Positions 22,257-31,654 are shown, counted from the first letter of the stretch. The stretch is DNA of 42,020 nt from Gammaproteobacteria bacterium (GCA_016218345.1 JACREH010000018.1:1-42020); one strand, 5' to 3'. Program-made: numbers and translations. The notes: generated from the letters alone by a model not told the origin.

Positions 22257-23042
22257 CTACCGAAAGATGCGTGTGAAGAAGGCCTTCATTTCGGCCCAGG
22301 ACTTTCGGTCGGCTTCGGCATCGTAGGCGACCGGCAGATTGTATTTCTTCGCGAGTGCATCGGCGTCCGGGCGGGAGAAAAGATGCTTTGTCCCGGGGTA
22401 GTCGACGAACTTGTAGTCCGCCTTTGCGGCCGCCATCTCCTGCTTGAACGTGCTGACTTGCTCCGGCGGGATCATGGCATCCTCCGCGGCGTTCAGCACG
22501 AGGATCTTCGCCTTGATCCCGCCCTTGGACGCGGGATGCTGCGTCGTCAGGTCGCCGTAGAAATTCACCACCCCGGCGATATCCACCCCCTGACGGGCCA
22601 TCTCGAGCACCGTGCTGCCGCCGAATGAGTAGCCGATGGCGGCGATGCGCTTGGCGTCCACCGTGCCGTGCTTTCCCAAGACATCGCGCGCGGCGTTGAA
22701 GCGAGCCTTCATCACGGGCAGGTTGCCCCGGACCGTGCCGGAGAGTTTTCCGGCGTCGTCGGGATGCTCCACCTGCTTGCCATTGCCGTACATATCCACC
22801 GCCAGCGCGGTGTAGCCGAGCGCGGCCAGCGCGCGAGCTCGGTCGCGCACGAAGTCGCCGTGCCCCCACCAGTCGTGTATTACCAGCACGCCCGGGTGCT
22901 TGCCCTGAACGGCATCGTCGTAGGCGAGATAACCCTTGAGCACCGTGTCACCCGCCCGGTACGTTGTTTCTTCGCCTTTGACGGCGGCGAAGGTCGGCGC
23001 GACGGACAGCGCCAACACCAAACCAAGTAATAATCTGAACAT
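22257..23042 (-). CDS. Dienelactone hydrolase family protein with signal peptide
   Basis: MFRLLLGLVLALSVAPTFA; HPGVLVIHDWWG; AAIGYSFGGSTVLEMA; GTKHLFSRPD. Confidence 0.88.
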   Translation of the reverse strand: MFRLLLGLVLALSVAPTFAAVKGEETTYRAGDTVLKGYLAYDDAVQGKHPGVLVIHDWWGHGDFVRDRARALAALGYTALAVDMYGNGKQVEHPDDAGKLSGTVRGNLPVMKARFNAARDVLGKHGTVDAKRIAAIGYSFGGSTVLEMARQGVDIAGVVNFYGDLTTQHPASKGGIKAKILVLNAAEDAMIPPEQVSTFKQEMAAAKADYKFVDYPGTKHLFSRPDADALAKKYNLPVAYDAEADRKSWAEMKAFFTRIFR

Positions 23043-23115
23043 GACACCCTCCTTGACTGCATGGTTGTGGAGTATCGCCCGGATGTGCCACGGACGATAC
23101 AGGCAGGATGTCAGA

Positions 23116-24006
23116 TCAGGCGATCGTGGGATGTCCGCGAACGTCCAGTTTCTTCCCGGTTTCGCTCACTGTGGTGCGCAGCGCCTTGGGAGGTAATCCG
23201 AAGCGCTTGTGGAAATTGGTGGTGAAGCGCGGTACCGACTGGTATCCGCAATCGTAGGCGATGCGGTAAACCGGATGAGACGTCTGGAGTAGCAAGGTCA
23301 GCGCCGTGCCCAGCCGCAACTCATGCAGCAATTCGCGGAAGCCGGTATTTTCAGCCTTCAGGTGGCGGCGCAGGGCGCTCTCGCTGGTGCCCAGGCGCTG
23401 GCACACCTCGCCGATTTCCCACGCGCGTGCGATGTCGGTGGCAAGCAGCGTGCGCACGCGCCGGCTCCAGCTCTCTCCCGCGAAGGCATATGCTAGCAAT
23501 CGTGGATCCTGCTTGGCCAGGATAAGCAGAATCTCCAACAGGCGGTGGTCGCGCAGGTGCGGATCGCCGTTGCTGCCGAGGTAATGTTTGACCGCCTCGA
23601 CCAGCGTGGCATCGTGTTCGAATTTGAGTATGCCAACCGCTTTCTGAATCGCGATAGGTTCGATCTTGTGCGCCATGCGGAGCCGTTCCAGGTCGTCATC
23701 CCGGAAGGGAATGAGCAGCGCCTTGTAATTATGACCGTGCGGATCAACCTCGTTGCGCATCGAAAAATGGGATGGCGCCGGGACGGCGATGGTGGTTCCC
23801 GCCTCGCACGTCATGGTCCCCGGCGCATCGAAGATCCGCTTGCGACCGGACAGAACCATGATAATGCACGGTTCGTAAAACGGAATCTGCCGGATGTGAA
23901 CGGTGTTGTCGCAGGAGATCAGCCCGCAGTCTTTCAGCGGTGTGCGTCCTCGCGGGTTTACCAAACCCGTTTTGAGCGTTTCGACTAATGCTAAAATTTC
24001 GCTCAT
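23116..24006 (-). CDS. AraC family transcriptional regulator
   Basis: C-terminal HTH IGEVCQRLGTSESALRRHLK ... PVYRIAYDCGYQSVPRFTTNFHKRFGLPPKALR. Confidence 0.9.
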   Translation of the reverse strand: MSEILALVETLKTGLVNPRGRTPLKDCGLISCDNTVHIRQIPFYEPCIIMVLSGRKRIFDAPGTMTCEAGTTIAVPAPSHFSMRNEVDPHGHNYKALLIPFRDDDLERLRMAHKIEPIAIQKAVGILKFEHDATLVEAVKHYLGSNGDPHLRDHRLLEILLILAKQDPRLLAYAFAGESWSRRVRTLLATDIARAWEIGEVCQRLGTSESALRRHLKAENTGFRELLHELRLGTALTLLLQTSHPVYRIAYDCGYQSVPRFTTNFHKRFGLPPKALRTTVSETGKKLDVRGHPTIA

Positions 24007-24328
24007 ATCGGAACCCCGGATCAGATTCCAGTTTTTTCTAATATACTCCCACCCGTTTTCCGATGCGAACGCGACCGTCTTTCGGTGTTGCCCCCGTGGC
24101 CATGCGTGAAAAAATGGAAAAAAGAACCGATTTCAACGGCGCTCCCTCGCTTGTTGTGATTGGAGAAACAGCATACGCCCGCGCCTCCCGAGTCGGCAAG
24201 CCGCGCGGTTTTTTCCGACTTTGCATCTTTTCAGAATTATCGTTTAAGATGCCCATTCCCTTAACCGCCCCAGAGCATCGGTACATCCGACAACTCAGTA
24301 CTCCGGGGCTCAACGCAGGAGAAATACC

Positions 24329-24796
24329 ATGGCACGTGGTGTCAATAAAGTCATACTGGTCGGTCACTTAGGCAAGGATCCTGAAGTTCGTTATTCCCCC
24401 AACGGCGGCGCGGTCGCGAATATCACGCTCGCCACCAGCGAATCCTGGAAGGACAAAACCAGCGGCGAGAAGCAGGAGCGCACCGAGTGGCACCGGGTGG
24501 TGTTCTTCGGCCGTCTGGCCGAGATCGCCGGCGAATACCTGAAGAAGGGCGCGCAAATCTACGTCGAGGGCCGCCTCCAGACCCGCAAGTGGCAGGACAA
24601 GGAAGGCAAGGACCGCTACACCACCGAGATCGTCGCCAACGAGATGCAGATGCTCGGCAGCCGCGAGGGCCGCGGCGCGCCGCCGGCCGAGGCCGAGACT
24701 GAATCCGCCGGCGCCGCTGCGCCGCGTGGCGGCAACGGTGGTGGTTCCGCTCCCAAGAAGACCGCGGACGATTTTGACGACGACATTCCGTTTTGA
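24329..24796 (+). CDS. ssb: Single-stranded DNA-binding protein
   Basis: [43 protein letters not shown]...; acidic tip DFDDDIPF. Confidence 0.98.
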   Translation: MARGVNKVILVGHLGKDPEVRYSPNGGAVANITLATSESWKDKTSGEKQERTEWHRVVFFGRLAEIAGEYLKKGAQIYVEGRLQTRKWQDKEGKDRYTTEIVANEMQMLGSREGRGAPPAEAETESAGAAAPRGGNGGGSAPKKTADDFDDDIPF

Positions 24797-24800
24797 GTGA

Positions 24801-24823
24801 GCGGGCGGGATTGCCCCGCCCGC
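24801..24823 (+). terminator. Terminator-like hairpin after ssb
   Basis: gcgggcggg-attgc-cccgcccgc; no strong immediate T-tract. Confidence 0.5.
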
Positions 24824-24847
24824 GATCACGCTTAATTGTTCGTTTTT

Positions 24848-25547
24848 GTATCGCCTGCGGCGATAGTTTTTACTTGCGGTTCCCGCACCGCGGGCGGGGT
24901 ACTTAGACTCAGACCCTCCCTGGTCTTCGCCCTGACGGGCAGACCTTAACGCGGTCTGGCCAAATTCGCTCCCAGCGATTTTGTCTTGTCGCGACAAGAA
25001 AGTACCCAAAGAAGCGCCTCCCCTCCGGCGCGAATACCCCTGCGCTTCTCGACCGAGGCGGGGGTTGGCCGACAGGACTGTCCCTGTCCTGCGGCCAACG
25101 CGCGTATCCCATACGCGCCCCTATCGGGCCTGATCCGCCTCGGCCTCCGATGCTCGGCGCGCCGGAAAGGGGAAACGTCAACAGCCCAACCATCAAAACC
25201 ACAACATCTAAGCCCTAATGTTTTTGGGTGTGGGGTCAGTTTTTTTGGTTCGGGTGTCGCCCCCTTGAGTCGCACCGAGCACCGGAGGGCGGCGAGGATA
25301 AGGCCCGCATGGATTTATCATGCGGGGCGCGTATGGGATACGCGCGTTTTTCGCAGTACACGGACGTACTGTCGAAAAACCCCCTCGCCGACCGAGGAGC
25401 GGAGGGCACCCCACCCTAACGCGCAAAGCGCGTTAGGGTGGGGTGCGACGATGGGGAAAAATGGCTTTGGTGACTTTCGCCGAAACGAAAGTCACTCGCA
25501 CGCGCGGCGACACGCGCATGAAAAATGACATCGCCGGATGGCGATAC
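24848..25547. repeat. Large multi-hairpin intergenic element, copy 2 (about 700 bp, inverted relative to copy 1)
   Basis: Reverse-complement architecture of 14186-14789, plus about 80 bp extra near the left end (tagactcagaccctcc...). Confidence 0.85.
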
Positions 25548-25584
25548 AAAATACGAACAGCGGGCGTTGCCTACCCGGCAACGC

Positions 25585-27222
25585 TTACGTCGGGCAAACC
25601 AATTCCCCCAAATGCTGCGTGAGCTGCATGTTCTCCTCCCGCCCGATCGGGACATGAATGACCACCGGTACAGTCTGTTCGAAGCCCCATTTGAGCGCCG
25701 GGCCGAGTTCGTCGGCGGTGTGGATGTGCACGCCCCGGCAGCCGAACGATTCGGCGAGCTTGACCCAGTCGGGGTTGGCGAATTCGACGGCGGTGGCGCG
25801 GCCGTAGCGGTTGCGTTGTTTCCAGTCGATCAGGCCGTAGCGGCCGTCCTCCCAGACCAGCAGCACGAACGGCGCGTTGACGCGGACCGCGGTTTCCAGC
25901 TCCTGGATGTTCATGAGCGCGCCGCCGTCGCCGGCCACGGCCAGCACCTTGCGTTCCGGGTGCACCAGCTTGGCGGCGATCGCGCCGGGCAGGGCGATGC
26001 CCATGCTGGCGAAGCCGTTGGAGATGATGCAGGTGTTCGGCAGGTAGGTGGGGTAGAGGCGCGCGATCCAGATCTTGTGCGCGCCGACGTCGGAGATAAG
26101 AATGTCCTCGGGGCCGAGCGCGGCGCGTGCCTCGGCGATGACGCGCTGCGGCTTCATCGGGAACGAGGCGTCGTCGTGGAACAGGTCGATCTCGCGCTGG
26201 ATGGCGCCGTGCAGCTTGTGGATCGGCCCGCTTTTCCACGGTGTCAGTTGTTCCAGGATTTGCGACAGCGCCACGCGGCAATCGCCGTTGACCTCCTGCG
26301 CCGGCATGTAATAGCTGTCGACCTCGGCCGGGGTCTGATCGATGTGCAGCACCTTGATGCGTTTTTCCGGGTTCCAGCTACGCGGGGCGTATTCGACCAG
26401 GTCGTAACCGATGCTGATCACGACGTCGGCGCGGTCGAAGCCGCAATTGATGTAGTCGCGCGCCTGCATGCCGAGCGTGCTGAGCGACAGCGGGTGGTCG
26501 TGGGGGATGACGCCCTTGCCCATGAAGGTGTGGGCCACCGGAATATTGAGGGTCTCGGCGAAGTGGATCAGGTAGCGGCTGCTGTGGCCGCGGATCACGC
26601 CGTTGCCGGCCAGGATCAGCGGATACTTCGCGGTCTTGAGCAGCGCCACGGCGGCGTCGATCTGGCTCTTGCGCGCCACGTGCGCCTTGGGGTCGGCGGG
26701 GGCGAGCGGCACGACGTCCGCCGGCACCGCCTCCAGCGCCACGTCCTCGGGCAAGTCGATGTGGGTGGCGCCGGGGCGCTCCATCTGGGCGTGGCGGAAC
26801 GCCGTGCGCACCGCCTCGGCCACCGTCACCGAACGCTTGATCTGCATGTTCCATTTGGTGATCGGCTCGAACAACGACACCAGGTCGAGATATTGATGGG
26901 ATTTCTTGTGGGTGCGATCGAGGCTCGCCTGGCCGGTGATGGCCACGAGCGGCGCGCGGTCGCAATCGGCGTCGGCCACGCCGGTGACCAGGTTGGTCGC
27001 GCCCGGCCCGAGCGTGGCCATGCACACCCCGGCCTTGCCGGTGAGCCGGCCGGTGACGTCGGCCATGAACGCCGCGCCCTGTTCGTGGCGGGTGATCACG
27101 AGTTCGATCCCGGCCTCGGCCATGGCCTCGATCAGCTCCATGATCTCCTCGCCGGGCAGGGTGAAAACCCGGCGCACGCCTTCGTTCTTGAGGCAGGCGA
27201 CCAGGGCTTGAGCGGTGTTCAT
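25585..27222 (-). CDS. Thiamine diphosphate-dependent enzyme, acetolactate synthase large subunit-like
   Basis: FTLPGEEIMELIEAMAEAGIELVITRHEQGAAFMADVTGRLTGKAGVCMATLGPGATNLVTGVADADCDRAPLVAITGQ ... AVAGDGGALMNIQELETAVR; no adjacent small subunit. Confidence 0.9.
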   Translation of the reverse strand: MNTAQALVACLKNEGVRRVFTLPGEEIMELIEAMAEAGIELVITRHEQGAAFMADVTGRLTGKAGVCMATLGPGATNLVTGVADADCDRAPLVAITGQASLDRTHKKSHQYLDLVSLFEPITKWNMQIKRSVTVAEAVRTAFRHAQMERPGATHIDLPEDVALEAVPADVVPLAPADPKAHVARKSQIDAAVALLKTAKYPLILAGNGVIRGHSSRYLIHFAETLNIPVAHTFMGKGVIPHDHPLSLSTLGMQARDYINCGFDRADVVISIGYDLVEYAPRSWNPEKRIKVLHIDQTPAEVDSYYMPAQEVNGDCRVALSQILEQLTPWKSGPIHKLHGAIQREIDLFHDDASFPMKPQRVIAEARAALGPEDILISDVGAHKIWIARLYPTYLPNTCIISNGFASMGIALPGAIAAKLVHPERKVLAVAGDGGALMNIQELETAVRVNAPFVLLVWEDGRYGLIDWKQRNRYGRATAVEFANPDWVKLAESFGCRGVHIHTADELGPALKWGFEQTVPVVIHVPIGREENMQLTQHLGELVCPT

Positions 27223-27460
27223 GCCGGGTACTCCATATTATTGTTCGCGATTATTGTTTGCGGCGCGCAGATGCTATCTAAACATATAGACCATCGCCCG
27301 GTTTGTCGATTCAGGGCGCCGGCATTCCCGGCGCGTGCGTCCGATCGGTCGCCGGAATCCGGCTAAGCTGTTATTTATACGGGACAAAACCCTGGAGGCC
27401 GGCACGCGGTTACGCTATCCTCCCGCGACAGGGGTGATGGATTTTGCGTATGCTCACGTC

Positions 27461-28531
27461 ATGACCGACCGCCAACCGATCGATCCCGGGTTGTTCAGCC
27501 GGCTCATCCCGGTCAATTCGCTGAACCCCGAGAATTTTCAGGCGCTCGCCCGGATCACGCGCGTCGAAGAGCTTCCGGCCGGCGGCGTGCTGTTCCGCGA
27601 GGGCGATACCGATAATCACGCCTTGTATCTGTTGACCGGCGAGGTGACGGTGAGCTCGGACAAGTCCAGCATCACGCGCGCCATCGTCGGCGGCAGCGAC
27701 AATGCGCTCTATGCGCTCTCCAATCTCCGGCCGCGCCAATACACCGCCACCGCCCGCACCCCGATCCAGTTCATCCGTCTGGATAACAGCTTGCTCGATA
27801 AAATGATCACCTGGGATCAGGCCACCGGCATCGAGGTCACCGAGTTCGGCCTGGCCGACGGCGACACCGCCTGGATGTTGAAACTGCTGCAGACGCCGGT
27901 GTTCCTGCGGCTGCCGTCGGCCAATATCAATGCGCTGTTCGAGCGCTTCGAGGAGTTGCCGATGAAGACCGGACAGATCGTCATCAAGCAGGGCGACAAG
28001 GGCGATTATTTCTACGTCATCAAGTCCGGCCGCTGCCGGGTGGTGCAAAAACCCGGCGCCGCGGCGCCCGGCGTGGTGGTCGCCGACCTCGCGGTCGGCG
28101 ACGGCTTCGGCGAGGACGCGCTGCTTTCGGACGCGCCGCGCAACGCCACGGTCGCGGCCTTGACCGCCGGGTCGCTGATGCGCCTGGCCAAGCGCGATTT
28201 CGATCCGCTGTTGAAGGAGCCGCTGTTGCAACGCCTGACCCAGGTCGAGGCCGCGGCGCTGGTCGCGGCCGGCGCACTGTTGATCGATGTCCGGCTCGAA
28301 AACGAATACAAAAGACTCAGCCTGCGCGGCAGCGTGAACATCCCGCTCGTTCAGTTGCGCGCCCGCGCCGAGTCGCTCGACAAGAACCGCAAGATCGTGA
28401 CCTATTGCGATACCGGCAATCGCAGTGCCGCCGCCGCGTTTCTTCTGGAGGAGCGCGGCTTCGACGCCTATGTGCTGGCGGACGGCGTCCAGGCATTGCG
28501 CGAGGTCTCGGTGGCCGATGGGCTTCATTAA
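27461..28531 (+). CDS. Protein with two cyclic-nucleotide-binding-like domains and C-terminal rhodanese domain
   Basis: LPAGGVLFREGDTDNHALYLLTGEVTV; TGQIVIKQGDKGDYFYVIKSGRCRVV...GDGFGEDALLSDAPRNATVAA; LIDVRLENEYKRLSLRGSVNIPLVQLR...KIVTYCDTGNRSAAAAFLLEERGF; upstream starts possible. Confidence 0.87.
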   Translation: MTDRQPIDPGLFSRLIPVNSLNPENFQALARITRVEELPAGGVLFREGDTDNHALYLLTGEVTVSSDKSSITRAIVGGSDNALYALSNLRPRQYTATARTPIQFIRLDNSLLDKMITWDQATGIEVTEFGLADGDTAWMLKLLQTPVFLRLPSANINALFERFEELPMKTGQIVIKQGDKGDYFYVIKSGRCRVVQKPGAAAPGVVVADLAVGDGFGEDALLSDAPRNATVAALTAGSLMRLAKRDFDPLLKEPLLQRLTQVEAAALVAAGALLIDVRLENEYKRLSLRGSVNIPLVQLRARAESLDKNRKIVTYCDTGNRSAAAAFLLEERGFDAYVLADGVQALREVSVADGLH

Positions 28532-28550
28532 ATCCAGTACCGAGGTTTGA

Positions 28551-28568
28551 CCCCCGCCTTCGCGGGGG
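28551..28568 (+). terminator. Hairpin after the cNMP-rhodanese gene
   Basis: cccccgc-cttc-gcggggg. Confidence 0.45.
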
Positions 28569-28597
28569 CAGGCTCTGTGCGACGGTCGCATAAATAT

Positions 28598-28712
28598 TTC
28601 CCTCCCCCTTTCAGGGGGAGGGCGAGGGTGGGGGTACCACGTTTGCTGTGGGCCCGCGCAATGGGCCGCACCCCCATCCCCGCCTTCCCCCTTCAAGGGG
28701 GAAGGAGGAAAA
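28598..28712. repeat. Nested palindromic intergenic repeat
   Basis: ttccctcccccttt-cagggggaggg ... gggtgggggtacc ... gcacccccatcccc ... ttcccccttcaagggggaagg. Confidence 0.75.
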
Positions 28713-28828
28713 AAATTACCGCCTTCGGGCGGCAAACGGAGAGTATCGGCGCCTTTGAGACACTTACCGAATCAGCTCCGGCTTTGCTGGGGGCCAGTAA
28801 CTTCGATTGCGCGAGGCGCGGTCAGACC

Positions 28829-29671
28829 ATGACCCGGACGGTGTGCGCGCGCCTGGTACTGATTGCGCTGGTAGCGATCGGCGGCTGTGTCTGGCGCCCG
28901 CCGGCCACCCCTTGGGTGGGCGACGTGGTGCACCCCGTGCCGGTGCGGTTCCTGCTGACCTTCGACGACGGCCCGAGCGGCGCGGCCGAGGACAACCCGA
29001 CCGCCTCGATCCTCGACCAGTTGGCGGCCAACCCCGTCCAGAAAGGCGTCAAGGCACTGTTTTTCGTGCAAACCCGTAACCCCGAGGGCGGCGCCAGCGG
29101 CGTCGGCCGGGAACTGCTGGGCCGCGCCCACGCCGAGGGCCATGTGCTCGGCCTGCACAGCGGCAGCGCCCGCGGCCATATCAAGCATGTCGATTTCCCG
29201 CCGCACGAGCTCGACCAATCGCTCGCCGACGGCGCCGCCGATTTGCGCGCGCTCACCGGCGCGCCGTGGTTGTTCCTGCGCCCGCCCAACTGGGCGCATA
29301 ACGACGCCGTGCTGGCCGCCTACCGCGAACACCGCTTTGGCATGCTGCTCGACGACGTGCGCGCGCGCGACGGCAAGCACTGGGGGTTCAAATGGAACCC
29401 GCGCCTGCACAGCCACATCCATTCCGAGATGGCCGCGGTCGCCGAACAGATCCGCGCCGGCGAGCTGCCGGCGCTGGGCGGCGCGATCCCGGTGATCGTC
29501 ACGCTCCACGACCTCAACACTGCCACCGCCGGCAACCTGCGCGAATACATGCAGGCGCTCATGGAGGGCGCGCGCCGCTCGGGGCTGCGGGTGGACGCCA
29601 AACCGTTTTTCGATTCGCGCGCCGAGGTCGAGCGGGTCGCGCGGCTGCGCGCCGACCCGGCCGCGCCGTGA
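28829..29671 (+). CDS. Polysaccharide deacetylase-like lipoprotein
   Basis: MTRTVCARLVLIALVAIGGC lipobox; RFLLTFDDGPSGAAEDNPTASILDQL; GHVLGLHSGS; ITLHDLNTATAGNLREYM-type end. Confidence 0.8.
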   Translation: MTRTVCARLVLIALVAIGGCVWRPPATPWVGDVVHPVPVRFLLTFDDGPSGAAEDNPTASILDQLAANPVQKGVKALFFVQTRNPEGGASGVGRELLGRAHAEGHVLGLHSGSARGHIKHVDFPPHELDQSLADGAADLRALTGAPWLFLRPPNWAHNDAVLAAYREHRFGMLLDDVRARDGKHWGFKWNPRLHSHIHSEMAAVAEQIRAGELPALGGAIPVIVTLHDLNTATAGNLREYMQALMEGARRSGLRVDAKPFFDSRAEVERVARLRADPAAP

Positions 29672-31272
29672 GCGAGGCCGAACCCGACGAGCGATTGCTG
29701 GCGCGCGCCGTGGCCCTGCACCGGGCCGGCGATCTCGCCGGGGCCGAGCCGCTATATCGCGAGATTCTGGCGCGCGACCCGCGCCACGCCGACGCGCTGC
29801 ATCTCCTCGGGCTCATCGCCCAGGCGCGCGGCGATCTGGCGGCGGCGGCCGAATGGATCGGGCACGCGCTGGCGGCGCAACCCGACAACGCCGCGTTTCA
29901 TTTCAGTCTCGCCAACGTCCGGCACGAACAGAATCAACCGGAGCCGGCGATCGGGCATTATCACGCGGCGCTGCGGTGGCGCCCGGACGACGCCGACACC
30001 CACACCAACCTGGCGGCGGTGCTGGCGAGACTCGGCCGCTGGCCGGAAGCGCTCGACCGCTACCGCGCCGCCCTCGCGCTGCAACCCGACGCGCCGACCG
30101 CGCATTACAACCTCGCCACCGTGCTGAAAAAACTCGGAGACCACGCGACCGCCGCCGGGCATTTCCAGCGCGCCCTGGCGTTGCAGCCCGATTATCCCGC
30201 GGCCCTGGCCGGGCTGGGCGCGCTCTGGCAGGAGCAGGGCCGGAGGGACGCGGCGCGCGACTGTTACGCGCGCGCGTTGGTGCTCGATCCGGACAACGCC
30301 GAGGTCCATAACAGCCTCGGCACCTGGCAGCAGGAGCAGGGCGCGCTCGACCGGGCGTTCGCGTGCTACCGCGCCGCGCTCGCTTGCGATCCCGACTACG
30401 CCGAGGCGCACAACAACCTGGCCGTGCTGCTGCAAGACCAGGGCCGGCTCGACGAGGCCGCCAGCCACTTCCGGCGGGCGCTGGCGCTCGACCCGGCGTT
30501 TGCCGCGGCCCACAAGAATCTGGGCGCGCTCCTGCAGGAGCAGGGCGATACCGCGGCAGCGGTCGCCTGTTACCGCGAGGCGTTGCGGCTGGATCCGGAT
30601 TTTTCCGAGGCACGTTTTAAGCTCGCCGCCCTGACTGGCCAGGAGCCGCCGCCGGCCGCGCCGGCCGACTACGTGGCCGCGCTGTTCGACGGTTATGCCG
30701 AGGATTTCGACGCCCACCTGCTGGGGACGCTGAAATACCGCACCCCCCGGCAGTTGCGCGCGGCGCTGGCCGGGCGGCTGCCGGCCGGGCCGCTGGCGGT
30801 GCTCGACCTGGGCTGCGGCACCGGCCTGAGCGGCGCGGCGTTCCGGGACCTGGCCGGGCGCCTGGTGGGCGTGGATTTGTCGGCCAAGATGCTGACCCGG
30901 GCGCGCGAGCGCGCGCTCTACGACGAGCTCATCGAGGGCGAGCTGGTGGAGGTGCTGGCGGGGCTGGACGAGCGCTTCGATGTGATCGCCGCGGCCGATG
31001 TGTTGGTGTACTTCGGCGAGTTGGCGCCGCTGTTCGCGGCGGTGACGCGCCGGCTTTCGCCGTGCGGCGTGTTCGCGTTTTCCATCGAGCAACATACGGC
31101 GGCCGGCTACGCCCTGCGTCCGACCGGACGCTACGCGCATGGCGCGGACTATGTCCGGGCACTGGCCGACGCGCAGGGTCTGGCAGTGGAATACCGGGAG
31201 CAGGCGGTGTTGCGTGTGGATCGCGGCCGGGATGTGGCCGGCGAGGTGTGGGTGTTGCGCGCGCCGGGGTAG
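29668..31272 (+). CDS. TPR-repeat protein with C-terminal SAM-dependent methyltransferase domain
   Basis: Multiple 34-residue TPRs followed by LAVLDLGCGTGLSGAAFRDLAGRLVGVDLSAKMLTRARER; GTGA overlap with upstream gene. Confidence 0.9.
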   Translation: MSEAEPDERLLARAVALHRAGDLAGAEPLYREILARDPRHADALHLLGLIAQARGDLAAAAEWIGHALAAQPDNAAFHFSLANVRHEQNQPEPAIGHYHAALRWRPDDADTHTNLAAVLARLGRWPEALDRYRAALALQPDAPTAHYNLATVLKKLGDHATAAGHFQRALALQPDYPAALAGLGALWQEQGRRDAARDCYARALVLDPDNAEVHNSLGTWQQEQGALDRAFACYRAALACDPDYAEAHNNLAVLLQDQGRLDEAASHFRRALALDPAFAAAHKNLGALLQEQGDTAAAVACYREALRLDPDFSEARFKLAALTGQEPPPAAPADYVAALFDGYAEDFDAHLLGTLKYRTPRQLRAALAGRLPAGPLAVLDLGCGTGLSGAAFRDLAGRLVGVDLSAKMLTRARERALYDELIEGELVEVLAGLDERFDVIAAADVLVYFGELAPLFAAVTRRLSPCGVFAFSIEQHTAAGYALRPTGRYAHGADYVRALADAQGLAVEYREQAVLRVDRGRDVAGEVWVLRAPG

Positions 31273-31285
31273 CCGGCGGTCGGGC

Positions 31286-31322
31286 CCCAGGCGAAGGGCG
31301 GCGTGGCCGCCCTTCGCCTGGG
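31286..31322. terminator. Bidirectional terminator between convergent TPR-methyltransferase and HU-like genes
   Basis: cccaggcgaagggcgg-cgtgg-ccgcccttcgcctggg. Confidence 0.75.
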
Positions 31323-31330
31323 TTATCGAA

Positions 31331-31654
31331 TTAGGCCATTTCCTTGAGTGTCTTGAGCGGTTGCACCTTGACGACGTTGCGCGCCGGCTTGGCCTTGAAC
31401 ATGACTTCTTCCTTGGTGAACGGGTTGATGCCCTTGCGCGCCGGGGTAGCCGGCTTTTGGATCAGTTTGACCTTCATGAGGCCCATGACGTTGAAGATGC
31501 CGGGGCCGTTTCTGAGATCGCGGCGGATCAAGTTCGCGAGCTCGTCGAACACTGCGGTCACATCCTTGCGCTTGAGATTGGTCTTCTCGGCGATGTGGCT
31601 CAGGATCTCGGACTTGGAGGTGGGTTTCTTGGCAGACTTGTTCTTTAGTACCAT
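31331..31654 (-). CDS. HU/IHF family DNA-binding protein
   Basis: KSEILSHIAEKTNLKRKDVTAVFDELANLIRRDL...PARKGINPFTKEEVMFKAKPARNVVKVQPLKTLKE. Confidence 0.88.
   Translation of the reverse strand: MVLKNKSAKKPTSKSEILSHIAEKTNLKRKDVTAVFDELANLIRRDLRNGPGIFNVMGLMKVKLIQKPATPARKGINPFTKEEVMFKAKPARNVVKVQPLKTLKEMA

Noticed and set aside
24848-25547. Possible CRISPR array or retron msr/msd in the repeat region
   Set aside because: No regularly spaced direct repeats with unique spacers, and no reverse transcriptase or cas gene in the window.
25525-27366. 613-aa plus-strand ORF opposite the ThDP enzyme
   Set aside because: Antisense shadow of a clear acetolactate-synthase-like gene; low-complexity Asp/Val/Gly/His composition typical of mirror frames.
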